Below are positions 7,352 through 15,099 of a DNA stretch of 64,000 bases, piece by piece. A program made the position numbers and the translations under genes. The notes beneath the pieces are model-generated. The model made no database searches. It had not been told where the DNA came from and was given only the letters and a program-made list of their open reading frames with translations. How positions within the stretch are numbered: the first letter of the stretch is position 1; the number at the start of each line of letters is the position of its first letter. The DNA comes from Microtetraspora sp. NBRC 13810 (GTDB lineage Bacteria > Actinomycetota > Actinomycetes > Streptosporangiales > Streptosporangiaceae), in contig NZ_BSRQ01000001.1 of NCBI RefSeq assembly GCF_030268685.1, positions 558,001 to 622,000 of the forward strand, in the 5' to 3' direction.

Positions 7352-8662
7352 TTGGCCGCACCCGAACCCCGCCTGCCCACCGTCGGCGTGATCCTCGCCG
7401 GCGGCGTCGGACAGCGCCTCGGTCACGACCTGCCCAAGCAGTTGCTCGAGATCTCCGGCAGGACGATCCTGGAGCGCGCCGTGGACGCCTTCGAGCGGGC
7501 CCCCGAGATCGACGACATCATCGTGCTGATGACTCCCGGTTTCACCGGCGAGGTGGAGGAGCTCGTCGCGCGCAACGGCTTCGCCAAGGTGCGCATGGTG
7601 CTGGAGGGCGGCGCCAGCCGTACCGAGACGACGTGGCGGGCGCTCTCGGCGATCGGGGCGCGCGAGTGCGACGTGCTGCTGCACGACGCCGCGCGACCGC
7701 TGGTGGAGCCGAGGATCATCACCGAGTGCGTCGAGGCGCTGCGCGACCACCGGGCGGTCAACGTGGCCGTGCCCAGCTCCGACACCGTGCTGGTGGCGCA
7801 GGCCGGGCCGCACGGCGAGGTGATCGGCGACGTGCCCGAGCGGGCGGCGCTGCGCCGCAGCCAGACGCCGCAGTGCTTCCGGCTGTCGGTGATCCGCGAG
7901 GCCTACGAGCGGGCGCTCGCCGACCCCGCCTTCGGCGACCGGCCGGCCACCGACGACTGCGGGGTGGTCCGCCGTTACCTGCCGGAGGTGCCGATCCACC
8001 TCGTGCCGGGCAGCGAGCTCAACATCAAGATCACCCATCCGGCCGACCTGGCCGTGGCGGAGACGCTGCTCCGGCTGTCGCCGGAGACGACCCGGTTCAT
8101 GGACTACCGGGAGGCGCTGGCCGGGCGCACCGTCGTGGTCTTCGGCGGGTACGGCGCCGCCGCCGAGCTGGCCGAGCTGGCCGCGGAGCACGGCGCCCGG
8201 GTCTACACCCACTCCCGGGCGCACGGGACCGTGCACGTCGCGGACGCGACCGCCGTGACCGACGCGCTGGACCAGGCGGCCAAGGAGACCGGCCGGATCG
8301 ACTACGTGGTGAGCGCGGCCGAGGTGCGGCACATGGGCCCGCTCGCCGAGGCCGAGGAGGCCACCGTCGCCGAGGTGGTGGGCGTCAACCTGCTCGGCTC
8401 GGTGCACGTGGCGCGCGCCGCGCTCGGTCACCTGCGCGAGACCGGGGGGCACTTGCTGTTCCAGACCGGTTCCCCGCCCGCCGGCCCGCACGCGCTGTAC
8501 GCGGCCACCGTCGCGGCGCTCGGCGAGCTGACCCGCGAGCTCGCCCGGGAGTGGGCGGGCGAGGGCGTGCGGGTCAACTGCGTCCGCGCCGAGCAGGGCG
8601 CGGCGGCGGCGCTGGGCGTGCTGGCGTCCGGTTTCACGGGACGGGTCGCCGGGCCACACTGA
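7352..8662 (+). CDS. Bifunctional IspD/TarI-like cytidylyltransferase fused to a degenerate SDR domain
   Basis: 436 residues. Residues 1-235 match the IspD/TarI cytidylyltransferase family: LAGGVGQRLGHDLPKQLLEI binds CTP, followed by HDAARPLV, PSSDTVL, RSQTPQCFR and TDDCGVV. The C-terminal part (from about residue 252, VVFGGYGAAAEL) has a short-chain dehydrogenase fold, as in Bcs1/Acs1 enzymes that make CDP-ribitol from ribulose-5-phosphate. Tyr383 of the YxxxK motif is present, but the Lys is Val387 and the nucleotide-binding GxG ends in Ala. The second reaction is therefore doubtful. The TTG start has GGAGGA eight bases upstream. The likely role is to supply a CDP-polyol for a surface polymer. 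Confidence 0.85.
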   Translation: MAAPEPRLPTVGVILAGGVGQRLGHDLPKQLLEISGRTILERAVDAFERAPEIDDIIVLMTPGFTGEVEELVARNGFAKVRMVLEGGASRTETTWRALSAIGARECDVLLHDAARPLVEPRIITECVEALRDHRAVNVAVPSSDTVLVAQAGPHGEVIGDVPERAALRRSQTPQCFRLSVIREAYERALADPAFGDRPATDDCGVVRRYLPEVPIHLVPGSELNIKITHPADLAVAETLLRLSPETTRFMDYREALAGRTVVVFGGYGAAAELAELAAEHGARVYTHSRAHGTVHVADATAVTDALDQAAKETGRIDYVVSAAEVRHMGPLAEAEEATVAEVVGVNLLGSVHVARAALGHLRETGGHLLFQTGSPPAGPHALYAATVAALGELTRELAREWAGEGVRVNCVRAEQGAAAALGVLASGFTGRVAGPH

Positions 8663-8665
8663 CCG

Positions 8666-9712
8666 TCAACGGGTCTTGCTGAGTTTCGCCGGGCTGGTGA
8701 GGAACCCCCATCCCCAGGCGACGTGCATGGCAGCATAGGCGAGCGGCAGCCGTACCAGGGCGGCGGCGGGCAGGCCGCGGCCGGTGAGCACCGACCCGGC
8801 GAGCACGCCCGCCACGTAGCCGGCGGGGATCAGCAGGCCGGGCCAGAAGAACGGCGAGACCACCAGGCCGAGCAGCATCGCGACCACCGCGGCGGGCGGC
8901 GCCAGGTAGCGCAGGTTGATCGTGCCCTGGTGGGTCCTGCCCACCACCCTGCGCCAGCGACCGTAGTGGAAGTACTGCCTGGCGAGGGCCCGCAGGTCGG
9001 GGCGCGGCCGGTAGGTGACCCGCATCCGCGGCTCGAACCAGACCAGGCCGCCGGTCTCCCGGATCCGGTGGTTCATCTCCCAGTCCTGGGCGCGCTGGAA
9101 GTGCTCGTCGTAGCCGCCCACCCGGTCGAGCGCCGAGCGGCGGAACACGCCGAGGTAGACGGTGTCGGACGGGCCGGCCTGTCCGCCGGTGTGGAAGCGC
9201 GCGCCGCCGACGCCGAGCTTGGAGGTCATCGCGCAGGCCACGGCCTTCTCGAAGGGGGTCACCCCCTCGGCGGCCATGATCCCGCCCACGTTGTCGGCGC
9301 CGGTCTGCTCCAGGGTCTCCACCGCCACCTTCAGGTAGTCGGCGGGGAGCAGGGCGTGGCCGTCCACACGGGCGACGATGTCGGAGGAGGACGCCCCGAT
9401 CGCGGCGTTCAGCGCGTTCGGGGTGCGGCCCGTGGGGTTGGCGACCACCCGCACCCGCGGGTCCTCCGCGGCGAGCGCGTCGGCGACCTCCTGGGTGCGG
9501 TCGCGCGAGGGACCGATGGCGAGGACCACCTCGATCGGGCCTTCGTACGCCTGGGCGAGGACCTGCCGCACCGCCTCACGGAGGTGGCGCTCCTCGTTGA
9601 GCACGGGCATGACGACAGAGACGGGGGGCCAGACACGGGTCTTCGAGGCTGAAGTGCTCGAAGAGGCGGTCTGCGCATGCGAGTCGGGGAACTGCTTCAT
9701 GGCTGCGCTCAC
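8666..9712 (-). CDS. Membrane-associated glycosyltransferase family 2
   Basis: 348 residues. VSVVMPVLNEERHLREAV opens a GT-A fold, VARVDGHALL near residue 115 is the DxD-like metal site, and QRAQDWEMNHRIRE carries the ExD/QxxRW-type region of processive GT2 proteins. Two or three hydrophobic segments occupy the C-terminal 100 residues (about 262-335), placing the active site at the membrane. It is tail-to-tail with the IspD-SDR gene with only three bases between the stops. The GTG at 9712 is used; an ATG four codons later is the alternative. It probably adds sugar to a lipid-linked precursor; the sugar is unknown. Confidence 0.82.
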   Translation of the reverse strand: MSAAMKQFPDSHAQTASSSTSASKTRVWPPVSVVMPVLNEERHLREAVRQVLAQAYEGPIEVVLAIGPSRDRTQEVADALAAEDPRVRVVANPTGRTPNALNAAIGASSSDIVARVDGHALLPADYLKVAVETLEQTGADNVGGIMAAEGVTPFEKAVACAMTSKLGVGGARFHTGGQAGPSDTVYLGVFRRSALDRVGGYDEHFQRAQDWEMNHRIRETGGLVWFEPRMRVTYRPRPDLRALARQYFHYGRWRRVVGRTHQGTINLRYLAPPAAVVAMLLGLVVSPFFWPGLLIPAGYVAGVLAGSVLTGRGLPAAALVRLPLAYAAMHVAWGWGFLTSPAKLSKTR

Positions 9713-9783
9713 GCTACTGTACGAGCGGGCGGTGACGGCAACCTTCTCGACATCGGCCGGTGAACTGCGGTGGGAGGGTGGGT

Positions 9784-11325
9784 ATGCGGAAGCCGGAGGA
9801 CGACTCGGCGGTGCACGTGGGCGGCGACGCCTACGGCGGCGTCCGGCTGACCTCCCGGCGCGGCTCCAAGGCAGCCCGCGGCGCCCGGGCCCGACGTGGC
9901 CGGCTGCTCCTCGCGGGCTCGCTGTCCACGGTCGTGCTGGCGGGCGCGTGCGCCTCGTGGGCGCTGCCGAACTACGCGGCGGGCCAGATCAGGCAGGTGG
10001 ACGCCGGGGTGGCCGGGTCCGAGGCGCGGGGCGCGCTGAACATCCTGGTGGTCGGGGTGGACAAGCGCGACGATCTCACCCGCCGCCAGCAGAACCAGCT
10101 GAAGCTCGGCAGGGAGTCCGGCCAGCGCACCGACACGATGATGGTCGTGCACCTGTCGGAGGACCACAGCAAGGTCACCGTGGTCAGCCTGCCCAGGGAC
10201 ACCTGGGTGACGATCCCCGGCCAGGGCGACCACAAGATCAACTCCGCCTACCAGTTCGGCGGCGCGAAGCTCGCCGTGCGCACCGTGCAGAACGTCACCG
10301 GCCTGAAGATCAACCACTACGTCGAGATCAACGTGCTGGGCTTCATCGACGTCGTCGACTCGCTCGGCGGCGTCTCCGTCTGCACCCCCGTGCCGATCAA
10401 CGACTCCAAGACCGACCTCGACCTCCAGCCGGGCACCTACGAGCTCGACGGCGTCAAGGCGCTCGCCTACGCGCGCACCCGGGCCACCGCCCGGTCCGAC
10501 CTCGACCGCATCGACCGTCAGCAGCAGGTCATCTCGGCCCTGCTGAACCAGGCGCTGAGCGGCGGCACGCTGGGCAACCCGGCGCGGCTGACCGCCCTGG
10601 TCAACTCCACGCTGCGCACGCTCACCGTGGACGACCAGCTCGCGGACGACATGATCGGCCTGGCCAGGCAGCTCAGCGACGTCTCGACCGACGACGTCTC
10701 CTTCGCCACGGTGCCGGTGGCCAACGCGAACTACACCACGCCCACCAAGGAGTCGGCGGTGCTGTGGGACAAGCCCGCTGCCAGGGAGCTCTTCCGCCGC
10801 ATCGCCGCCGACGAGCCGCTGACCGGCCCGACCGCCAAGCCGGCCCCGTCCCCCACGGGGTCCGCGTCCGGGTCCGCGTCCGGGTCCGCCCCTCCGTCCG
10901 CCCCCGCGTCCGGGAAGCCGTCGCCGAAGCCCTCGGAGACGCCGCTGACCGTGCCGCCGGAGCGGATCGCGATCAAGGTGCTCAACGGCACCGGCATCAC
11001 CGGCCGCGGCGCCTCGACGAAGGCCGACCTGCTCAAGGCGGGCTTCCTGGTCCCCGCGGAGCCCGGCGACACGGCGACCACCGACTACGCCAGGACGGTG
11101 ATCAGGTACGGCCCCGGCCGCGAGGATTCCGCCGCCACCGTGGCCGCCGCGCTGCCCGGCGCGGAGCTCCGCGAGGTGGCCAGTGTGGGCAGCCGGATCG
11201 AGGTCATCGTGGGCCGGGAGTACCCCGGGGCCAAGAAGGTGACGGTGAAGGAGCCGGGCTCCGCGGCGGCCACGCCCACCGCGACGCCCACCGCCCGGAC
11301 CGCGACTCAAAACATTTGTCGGTAA
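9784..11325 (+). CDS. LytR-CpsA-Psr family protein with C-terminal LytR_C domain
   Basis: 513 residues from the ATG at 9784, which has GGGAGG six bases upstream; an earlier GTG at 9760 lacks a site. A basic N-terminus and one membrane anchor (about residues 42-62) place the enzyme outside the membrane. The LCP core shows GQRTDTMMVVHL, SLPRDTWVTI, HKINSAYQFGG and DGVKALAYARTRA, with the conserved Arg and Asp residues that bind polyprenyl pyrophosphate. A Ser/Pro/Gly linker (bases about 10850-10950) leads to a LytR_C domain. LCP enzymes attach teichoic-acid-like glycopolymers to peptidoglycan or arabinogalactan-like walls. This fits the upstream CDP-polyol and glycosyltransferase genes and suggests their product is wall-linked. 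Confidence 0.92.
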   Translation: MRKPEDDSAVHVGGDAYGGVRLTSRRGSKAARGARARRGRLLLAGSLSTVVLAGACASWALPNYAAGQIRQVDAGVAGSEARGALNILVVGVDKRDDLTRRQQNQLKLGRESGQRTDTMMVVHLSEDHSKVTVVSLPRDTWVTIPGQGDHKINSAYQFGGAKLAVRTVQNVTGLKINHYVEINVLGFIDVVDSLGGVSVCTPVPINDSKTDLDLQPGTYELDGVKALAYARTRATARSDLDRIDRQQQVISALLNQALSGGTLGNPARLTALVNSTLRTLTVDDQLADDMIGLARQLSDVSTDDVSFATVPVANANYTTPTKESAVLWDKPAARELFRRIAADEPLTGPTAKPAPSPTGSASGSASGSAPPSAPASGKPSPKPSETPLTVPPERIAIKVLNGTGITGRGASTKADLLKAGFLVPAEPGDTATTDYARTVIRYGPGREDSAATVAAALPGAELREVASVGSRIEVIVGREYPGAKKVTVKEPGSAAATPTATPTARTATQNICR

Positions 11326-11410
11326 TAACCGGTTTTGGGGGAATGCTTACGCCACGAGGGGGTACCTGTGAAGGAACCCCTGCCCGGGGCGGAAGGAGGT
11401 GATGACGGCG

Positions 11411-11758
11411 ATGGAAATCCTCTCCTGGCGCGAAGGAACGAGCACGGTGATCCAACCGGACGGCGACCTCGATCTCGCGGCCACACCGCGACTGCGGGAG
11501 GTACTCGACGAGGTCCTCGCGACGCACCGGCCCCCACGCCTGGTGATCGACCTGACCAAGGTCCCGTTCTGCGACTCGGCCGGCCTCGGGCTCCTCATCA
11601 ACACCCTGACCCGGGTGCGCGACGCGAACGGCCGCCTGGTCCTGGCGGTGACCCCCGGAATGATCACCAACCTGCTGACGATCACCAACCTCGACAAGCA
11701 CTTCGAGATCCACGAGACCACGCAGGCCGCCCAGTTGTCCCTCGCGAAGGCGGCGTGA
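11411..11758 (+). CDS. STAS-domain anti-sigma factor antagonist
   Basis: 115 residues from the ATG at 11411, which sits ten bases after AAGGAGGT; the earlier GTG and ATG at 11399 and 11402 are too close to that site. The STAS domain carries VPFCDSAGLGLL with Ser56 at the position phosphorylated in SpoIIAA/RsbV proteins. Such proteins release a sigma factor by binding its anti-sigma kinase when unphosphorylated. No anti-sigma kinase or sigma factor gene lies in the window, so the partner is encoded elsewhere. It stands alone between the LCP gene and a secreted phosphodiesterase. Confidence 0.9.
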   Translation: MEILSWREGTSTVIQPDGDLDLAATPRLREVLDEVLATHRPPRLVIDLTKVPFCDSAGLGLLINTLTRVRDANGRLVLAVTPGMITNLLTITNLDKHFEIHETTQAAQLSLAKAA

Positions 11759-12020
11759 CCCGCCCTCCCTCCGGCCCGGCGCCCCGGCCCGGCGGTCGCT
11801 GACGCTCCCCGGCGCAGACAACGGCCGCCGGGCCGACGCATGTCCCCCGCACGGGCCGCCCATCGCCGCCTCCCTCACCGGAAGCAAGATCTAGAACATC
11901 ATTCGAGCGATGCCACTGCTCATCTGCCCGGCATCGATCGGCCACTCGGCCATCAACTCGGCGTCATCCAGCCGAGTCAGGTTCGGAACACAGGCCGCCT
12001 CCCACAGCCAGAGGAGACCC

Positions 12021-12866
12021 ATGTTCCGCCGACTCGGCCTCATCACCTCGATCGCGCTCGCGGTTCTCGCGGCGACCGTCCCCCAGGCGGCCGCCGTGGC
12101 GCCGCCCCCGGTCGTCAACGTCGCCCACCGGGGGGCGTCCGCGTACGCGCCGGAGAACACCGTCGCCGCCTTCGAACTGGCGCGCGGCCAGGGCGCCGAC
12201 CTGTTCGAGCTGGACGTGCAGGAGACCAGGGACCACAAGCTGGTCCTGATGCACGACACCACGCTGGCCCGCACCACGAACGTCGAGAACGTCTTCCCCG
12301 GCCGGTCGCCGTACCGGGTCGGCGACTTCACCCTGGCCGAGATCCGCAGGCTGGACGCGGGCTCCTGGTTCGGCCGCGACTTCGCCGGGGAGCCGGTGCC
12401 CACGCTCGCCGACGCGCTGCGCGCCATGAACGGCGGCGGCCTCGGCCTGCTGCTGGAGGTGAAGGCGCCGGAGCTCTACGAGGGCATCGAGGGCCGCATC
12501 GCCGCCGAGCTGCGCCGGCACTCCGCGTGGCTGCGGCCCGGCCGGCTCGTCGTGCAGTCCTTCGACTGGGACTCGATGCGCACCTTCCATCGCGCGCTGC
12601 CCACCGTACCGGTCGGCCTGCTCGGCACGCCCACGGTCGGACAACTCCCCGGCCTCGCCTCCTTCGCCGCCCAGATCAACCCACCGCACGCCGATGTCAC
12701 CGCGGAGTACGTCCGGCGGGTCCACGCGAACGGCATGGAGATCCTCACCTGGACCGTGGACGACCCGGCGGTCATGCGACGCGTGATCGGCCACGGCGTG
12801 GACGGCGTCATCACCAACCGCCCGGACGTCCTGGCGGAGGTCACCTCGAAGACACGAGCCGCCTGA
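12021..12866 (+). CDS. Secreted glycerophosphodiester phosphodiesterase
   Basis: 281 residues from the ATG at 12021 (GAGGAG upstream). A signal peptide (MFRRLGLITSIALAVLAATV, then an AxA site near residue 26) directs export. The GDPD TIM-barrel motifs follow: NVAHRGASAYAPENT holds the catalytic His-Arg and metal Glu, and FELDVQETRDHKLVLMHD the Glu-Asp pair and second catalytic His. The enzyme cleaves glycerophosphodiesters, such as deacylated phospholipids or glycerol teichoic acids, to glycerol phosphate and an alcohol. An export signal beside a wall-polymer locus suggests turnover of a phosphodiester polymer. A strong hairpin follows the stop codon. Confidence 0.92.
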   Translation: MFRRLGLITSIALAVLAATVPQAAAVAPPPVVNVAHRGASAYAPENTVAAFELARGQGADLFELDVQETRDHKLVLMHDTTLARTTNVENVFPGRSPYRVGDFTLAEIRRLDAGSWFGRDFAGEPVPTLADALRAMNGGGLGLLLEVKAPELYEGIEGRIAAELRRHSAWLRPGRLVVQSFDWDSMRTFHRALPTVPVGLLGTPTVGQLPGLASFAAQINPPHADVTAEYVRRVHANGMEILTWTVDDPAVMRRVIGHGVDGVITNRPDVLAEVTSKTRAA

Positions 12867-12910
12867 CCCTGCCCCCGCCCCCGCCCCTGACCCTGACCCT
12901 GACCCTGACC
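12862..12910 (+). repeat. TGACCC hexamer tandem repeat at the gene end
   Basis: About four near-perfect TGACCC units and a CCCCCG-rich stretch start at the stop codon of the phosphodiesterase gene and run up to the terminator hairpin. The tract is nearly devoid of G on the plus strand. It looks like a slippage product; no function is visible. Confidence 0.7.
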
Positions 12911-12912
12911 GC

Positions 12913-12943
12913 GAGGCCGTCTCCACGACCCGGAGACGGCCTC
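12913..12943 (+). terminator. Hairpin after the phosphodiesterase gene
   Basis: A perfect 12-bp inverted repeat (GAGGCCGTCTCC and its complement) encloses a seven-base loop, 46 bases after the stop. There is no T-tract, which is common for terminators in high-GC actinomycetes. Confidence 0.8.
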
Positions 12944-13195
12944 TCCGCATGCCCGCCCGCCCCTTCCCGCACATAGGAACCCGCTCCCCGGCCCGCCACC
13001 CGACACCATCCCCGCACCCCCTTTCCCACAGGCACGAAGTTCGCCTCACCATTCGCCCTAATTTGCCGGTATTTGCGAAAAAAGCCCGCCTTGAGATTAT
13101 TAATCAGCATTTATGCATAAATCGCGACTCGACAACCCGCTTATATCGTGATCTACGTTTCACCCGCCTCTTTATATGGGTATTTCTGACCCAGC
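12944..13195. other. Gene-free AT-rich leader with two palindromes upstream of the Nramp gene
   Basis: No coding frame is convincing here. From about 13060 to 13195 the DNA is strikingly AT-rich for this genome. It contains GATTA-T-TAATC at 13095-13105 and the perfect 14-bp palindrome ATTTATGCATAAAT at 13109-13122. These are candidate operators for a metal-responsive repressor, given the downstream Nramp transporter, but they do not match a DtxR/IdeR box. I could not recognise a riboswitch. Confidence 0.55.
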
Positions 13196-14614
13196 ATGCC
13201 CACTCTGGTGATGCACTCCAGAAAAGTTCTGATCTTTCGGATGCCGGGCTATTTGGGGAAGCCAGTGATCGTTCGTAACAAAACGACGGGTTCGAGCAGG
13301 CGGACGGGTAAGCGCATCTCGTTGTGGGTGATCCCCACCAGGCGCACCGACGGCGTGGCCGCGGAACTTCGCGATACCGGGGGCACGCGGCAGAGTACCG
13401 GCGTCACCAGGATCGCCCCCATGCTGGGGCCGGCCTTCGTGGCGGCGATCGCGTACGTGGATCCGGGCAACGTCGCCACCAACCTCACGGCGGGCGCCAC
13501 CCTCGGCTACTCACTCGTGTGGGTGGTCGTGATGGCCAGTCTCGTCGCCATCCTCGTGCAGTTCCAGGCGGCCAAGCTGGGCATGGCCACCGGCCTGAGC
13601 CTGTCCCAGCTGTGCCGGCGGCGGTTCACCCGGTGGGGTAACCGGATGCTGTGGCTCCAGGCCGAGATCGTGGTGCTCGCCACCGACCTGGCGGAGTTCG
13701 TCGGCGCGGCGATCGGGCTGCAACTGCTGTTCGGGATGCCGGTGGCGCTGTCGGCGGTGGTGACCGCCGTGGTGTCGCTGGCGCTGCTGGAACTGCGACG
13801 CAAGGGCCGGACCCGCCCGTTCGAGCTGATGAGCGCCGCGGCCCTGCTGCTGGTGGGCGCGGGCGTCGGCTACGACATCATCGCCGTGGGCGAGCAGTCC
13901 GCGAGCGGGCTCGCCGCCGGGCTGATCCCGACGTTGGGCGGCGAGGGCGCGCTGCTGCTGGCCATGGGGATCGTCGGCGCCACGGTCATGCCGCACGCGG
14001 TCTACCTGCATTCGGCCCTGGTCCAGGGCCGCGGCCTGTCCACCGCCGACGCGCGCAGGCAGCCCGCGCTGGTCCGCCGGATCCTGCGGCTGGACTGCTC
14101 GCTCGCCCTGGGCGTCGCCACCGTCATCAACGTCTCGATGATCGCCCTCGGCGCCGGGCTCGCCGCCGCCACGAGCGGCGGCTGGACCGGGGACCTCGTC
14201 GCCGCGCACGCCGAACTGGCGGCCCGGATCGGCGGCGCCGCCGCCCTCGCCTTCGCCGTCGCGCTGCTCTCCTCCGGCGTCTCCTCCGCCGGCATCGGGA
14301 CGCTCGCCGGCGACATCGTCATGCAGGGCTTCCTCGGCTGGCGGGTACCCGTGCACATCCGCCGGCTGGTGACGATGGCGCCGGCCGTCGCCGCGCTGCT
14401 CTCCGGCGCGTCCCTGACCGCGATGCTGGTGCTCAGCCAGGTGGTCATCTCCCTCGGCGTGCCGGTCGCGCTGTTCCTGCTCGTCTACTTCTGCCGCGAC
14501 AGGAAGCTGATGGGCCCGCTGGTCAACGCCCCGCTCACCACCTGGATCGCGGGCACCGCCGGAGCCGTCGTCGCCCTGCTCGCCTGCTCCCTGCCGATCA
14601 CCATGCTGTTCTGA
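13196..14614 (+). CDS. Nramp-family divalent metal transporter
   Basis: 472 residues with about eleven membrane helices. Helix 1 contains AYVDPGNVATN, the DPGN metal-binding motif (Asp89 in this numbering), and helix 6 has MPHAVYLHS, matching the family MPH motif. Such transporters use the proton gradient to import Mn2+ or Fe2+. The start is uncertain: the ATG at 13196 has no ribosome site and gives an unusually long basic N-terminus of about 70 residues; a GTG at 13265 a few bases after GGGGA is a good alternative. The AT-rich leader with palindromes suggests metal-dependent control. A small membrane protein follows 21 bases later, probably in the same transcript. Confidence 0.9.
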   Translation: MPTLVMHSRKVLIFRMPGYLGKPVIVRNKTTGSSRRTGKRISLWVIPTRRTDGVAAELRDTGGTRQSTGVTRIAPMLGPAFVAAIAYVDPGNVATNLTAGATLGYSLVWVVVMASLVAILVQFQAAKLGMATGLSLSQLCRRRFTRWGNRMLWLQAEIVVLATDLAEFVGAAIGLQLLFGMPVALSAVVTAVVSLALLELRRKGRTRPFELMSAAALLLVGAGVGYDIIAVGEQSASGLAAGLIPTLGGEGALLLAMGIVGATVMPHAVYLHSALVQGRGLSTADARRQPALVRRILRLDCSLALGVATVINVSMIALGAGLAAATSGGWTGDLVAAHAELAARIGGAAALAFAVALLSSGVSSAGIGTLAGDIVMQGFLGWRVPVHIRRLVTMAPAVAALLSGASLTAMLVLSQVVISLGVPVALFLLVYFCRDRKLMGPLVNAPLTTWIAGTAGAVVALLACSLPITMLF

Positions 14615-14635
14615 CCCCCACCGAGGAGCCCCGCG

Positions 14636-14908
14636 ATGCGCCCCCTGGACAAGTGCCGCGTGAAATCGGACGCGGAGGGACCGCCGATCCCGATCTCCCT
14701 TTCCCGGACCCGGCTGAAACTCCGCGCCTTCGCGATCCTGGCCGTGCTCAGCGCTTTCTCCGACCTGCCCGGCTGGGTCACGCCGGCCCTGCTGCTCGTC
14801 TGCGCGGCGATCCCGCTCGCCGTGTGGACTCTGTGGGGACCGGAATCGGTCCGCGCCCTTTTCCTGCCGCCTCCGCGTTCCATGGAGAACACGCCGGAAA
14901 AGGAGTGA
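14636..14908 (+). CDS. Small two-helix membrane protein, unknown function
   Basis: 90 residues starting at an ATG with GAGGAG seven bases upstream. A basic N-terminal half is followed by two hydrophobic segments (about residues 29-41 and 46-64) and a short charged tail. I do not recognise a family. Its position 21 bases after the Nramp gene suggests co-transcription, perhaps as an accessory subunit, but that is inference. Imperfect inverted bases (CCGGAA...TTCCGG, about 14893-14920) around its stop may form a terminator. Confidence 0.55.
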   Translation: MRPLDKCRVKSDAEGPPIPISLSRTRLKLRAFAILAVLSAFSDLPGWVTPALLLVCAAIPLAVWTLWGPESVRALFLPPPRSMENTPEKE

Positions 14909-15099
14909 CTTTCCCTTCCGGAAATGTCATCCGGCCGCCGTTCACGACGCGCGGAGATCCCTCGGTGGTTTCCCGGACCCGCAAGGGGTAGAGGAGCGGT
15001 CCGATCGCCCGGGTGCGGGCGGCGCGAGAAGGGAGACAGGGCGGATGACGTGTGCGACACGGTGGCCGCGATGACCGGCTCCACTGGGGGGCGGTCGTG

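Noticed and set aside
12862-12910. Telomere-like TGACCC repeat marking a replicon end
   Set aside because: Only about four units inside ordinary chromosomal genes, followed by a normal terminator.
12950-13195. Manganese (yybP-ykoY) riboswitch ahead of the Nramp gene
   Set aside because: I could not find its conserved loops; the region shows DNA palindromes only.
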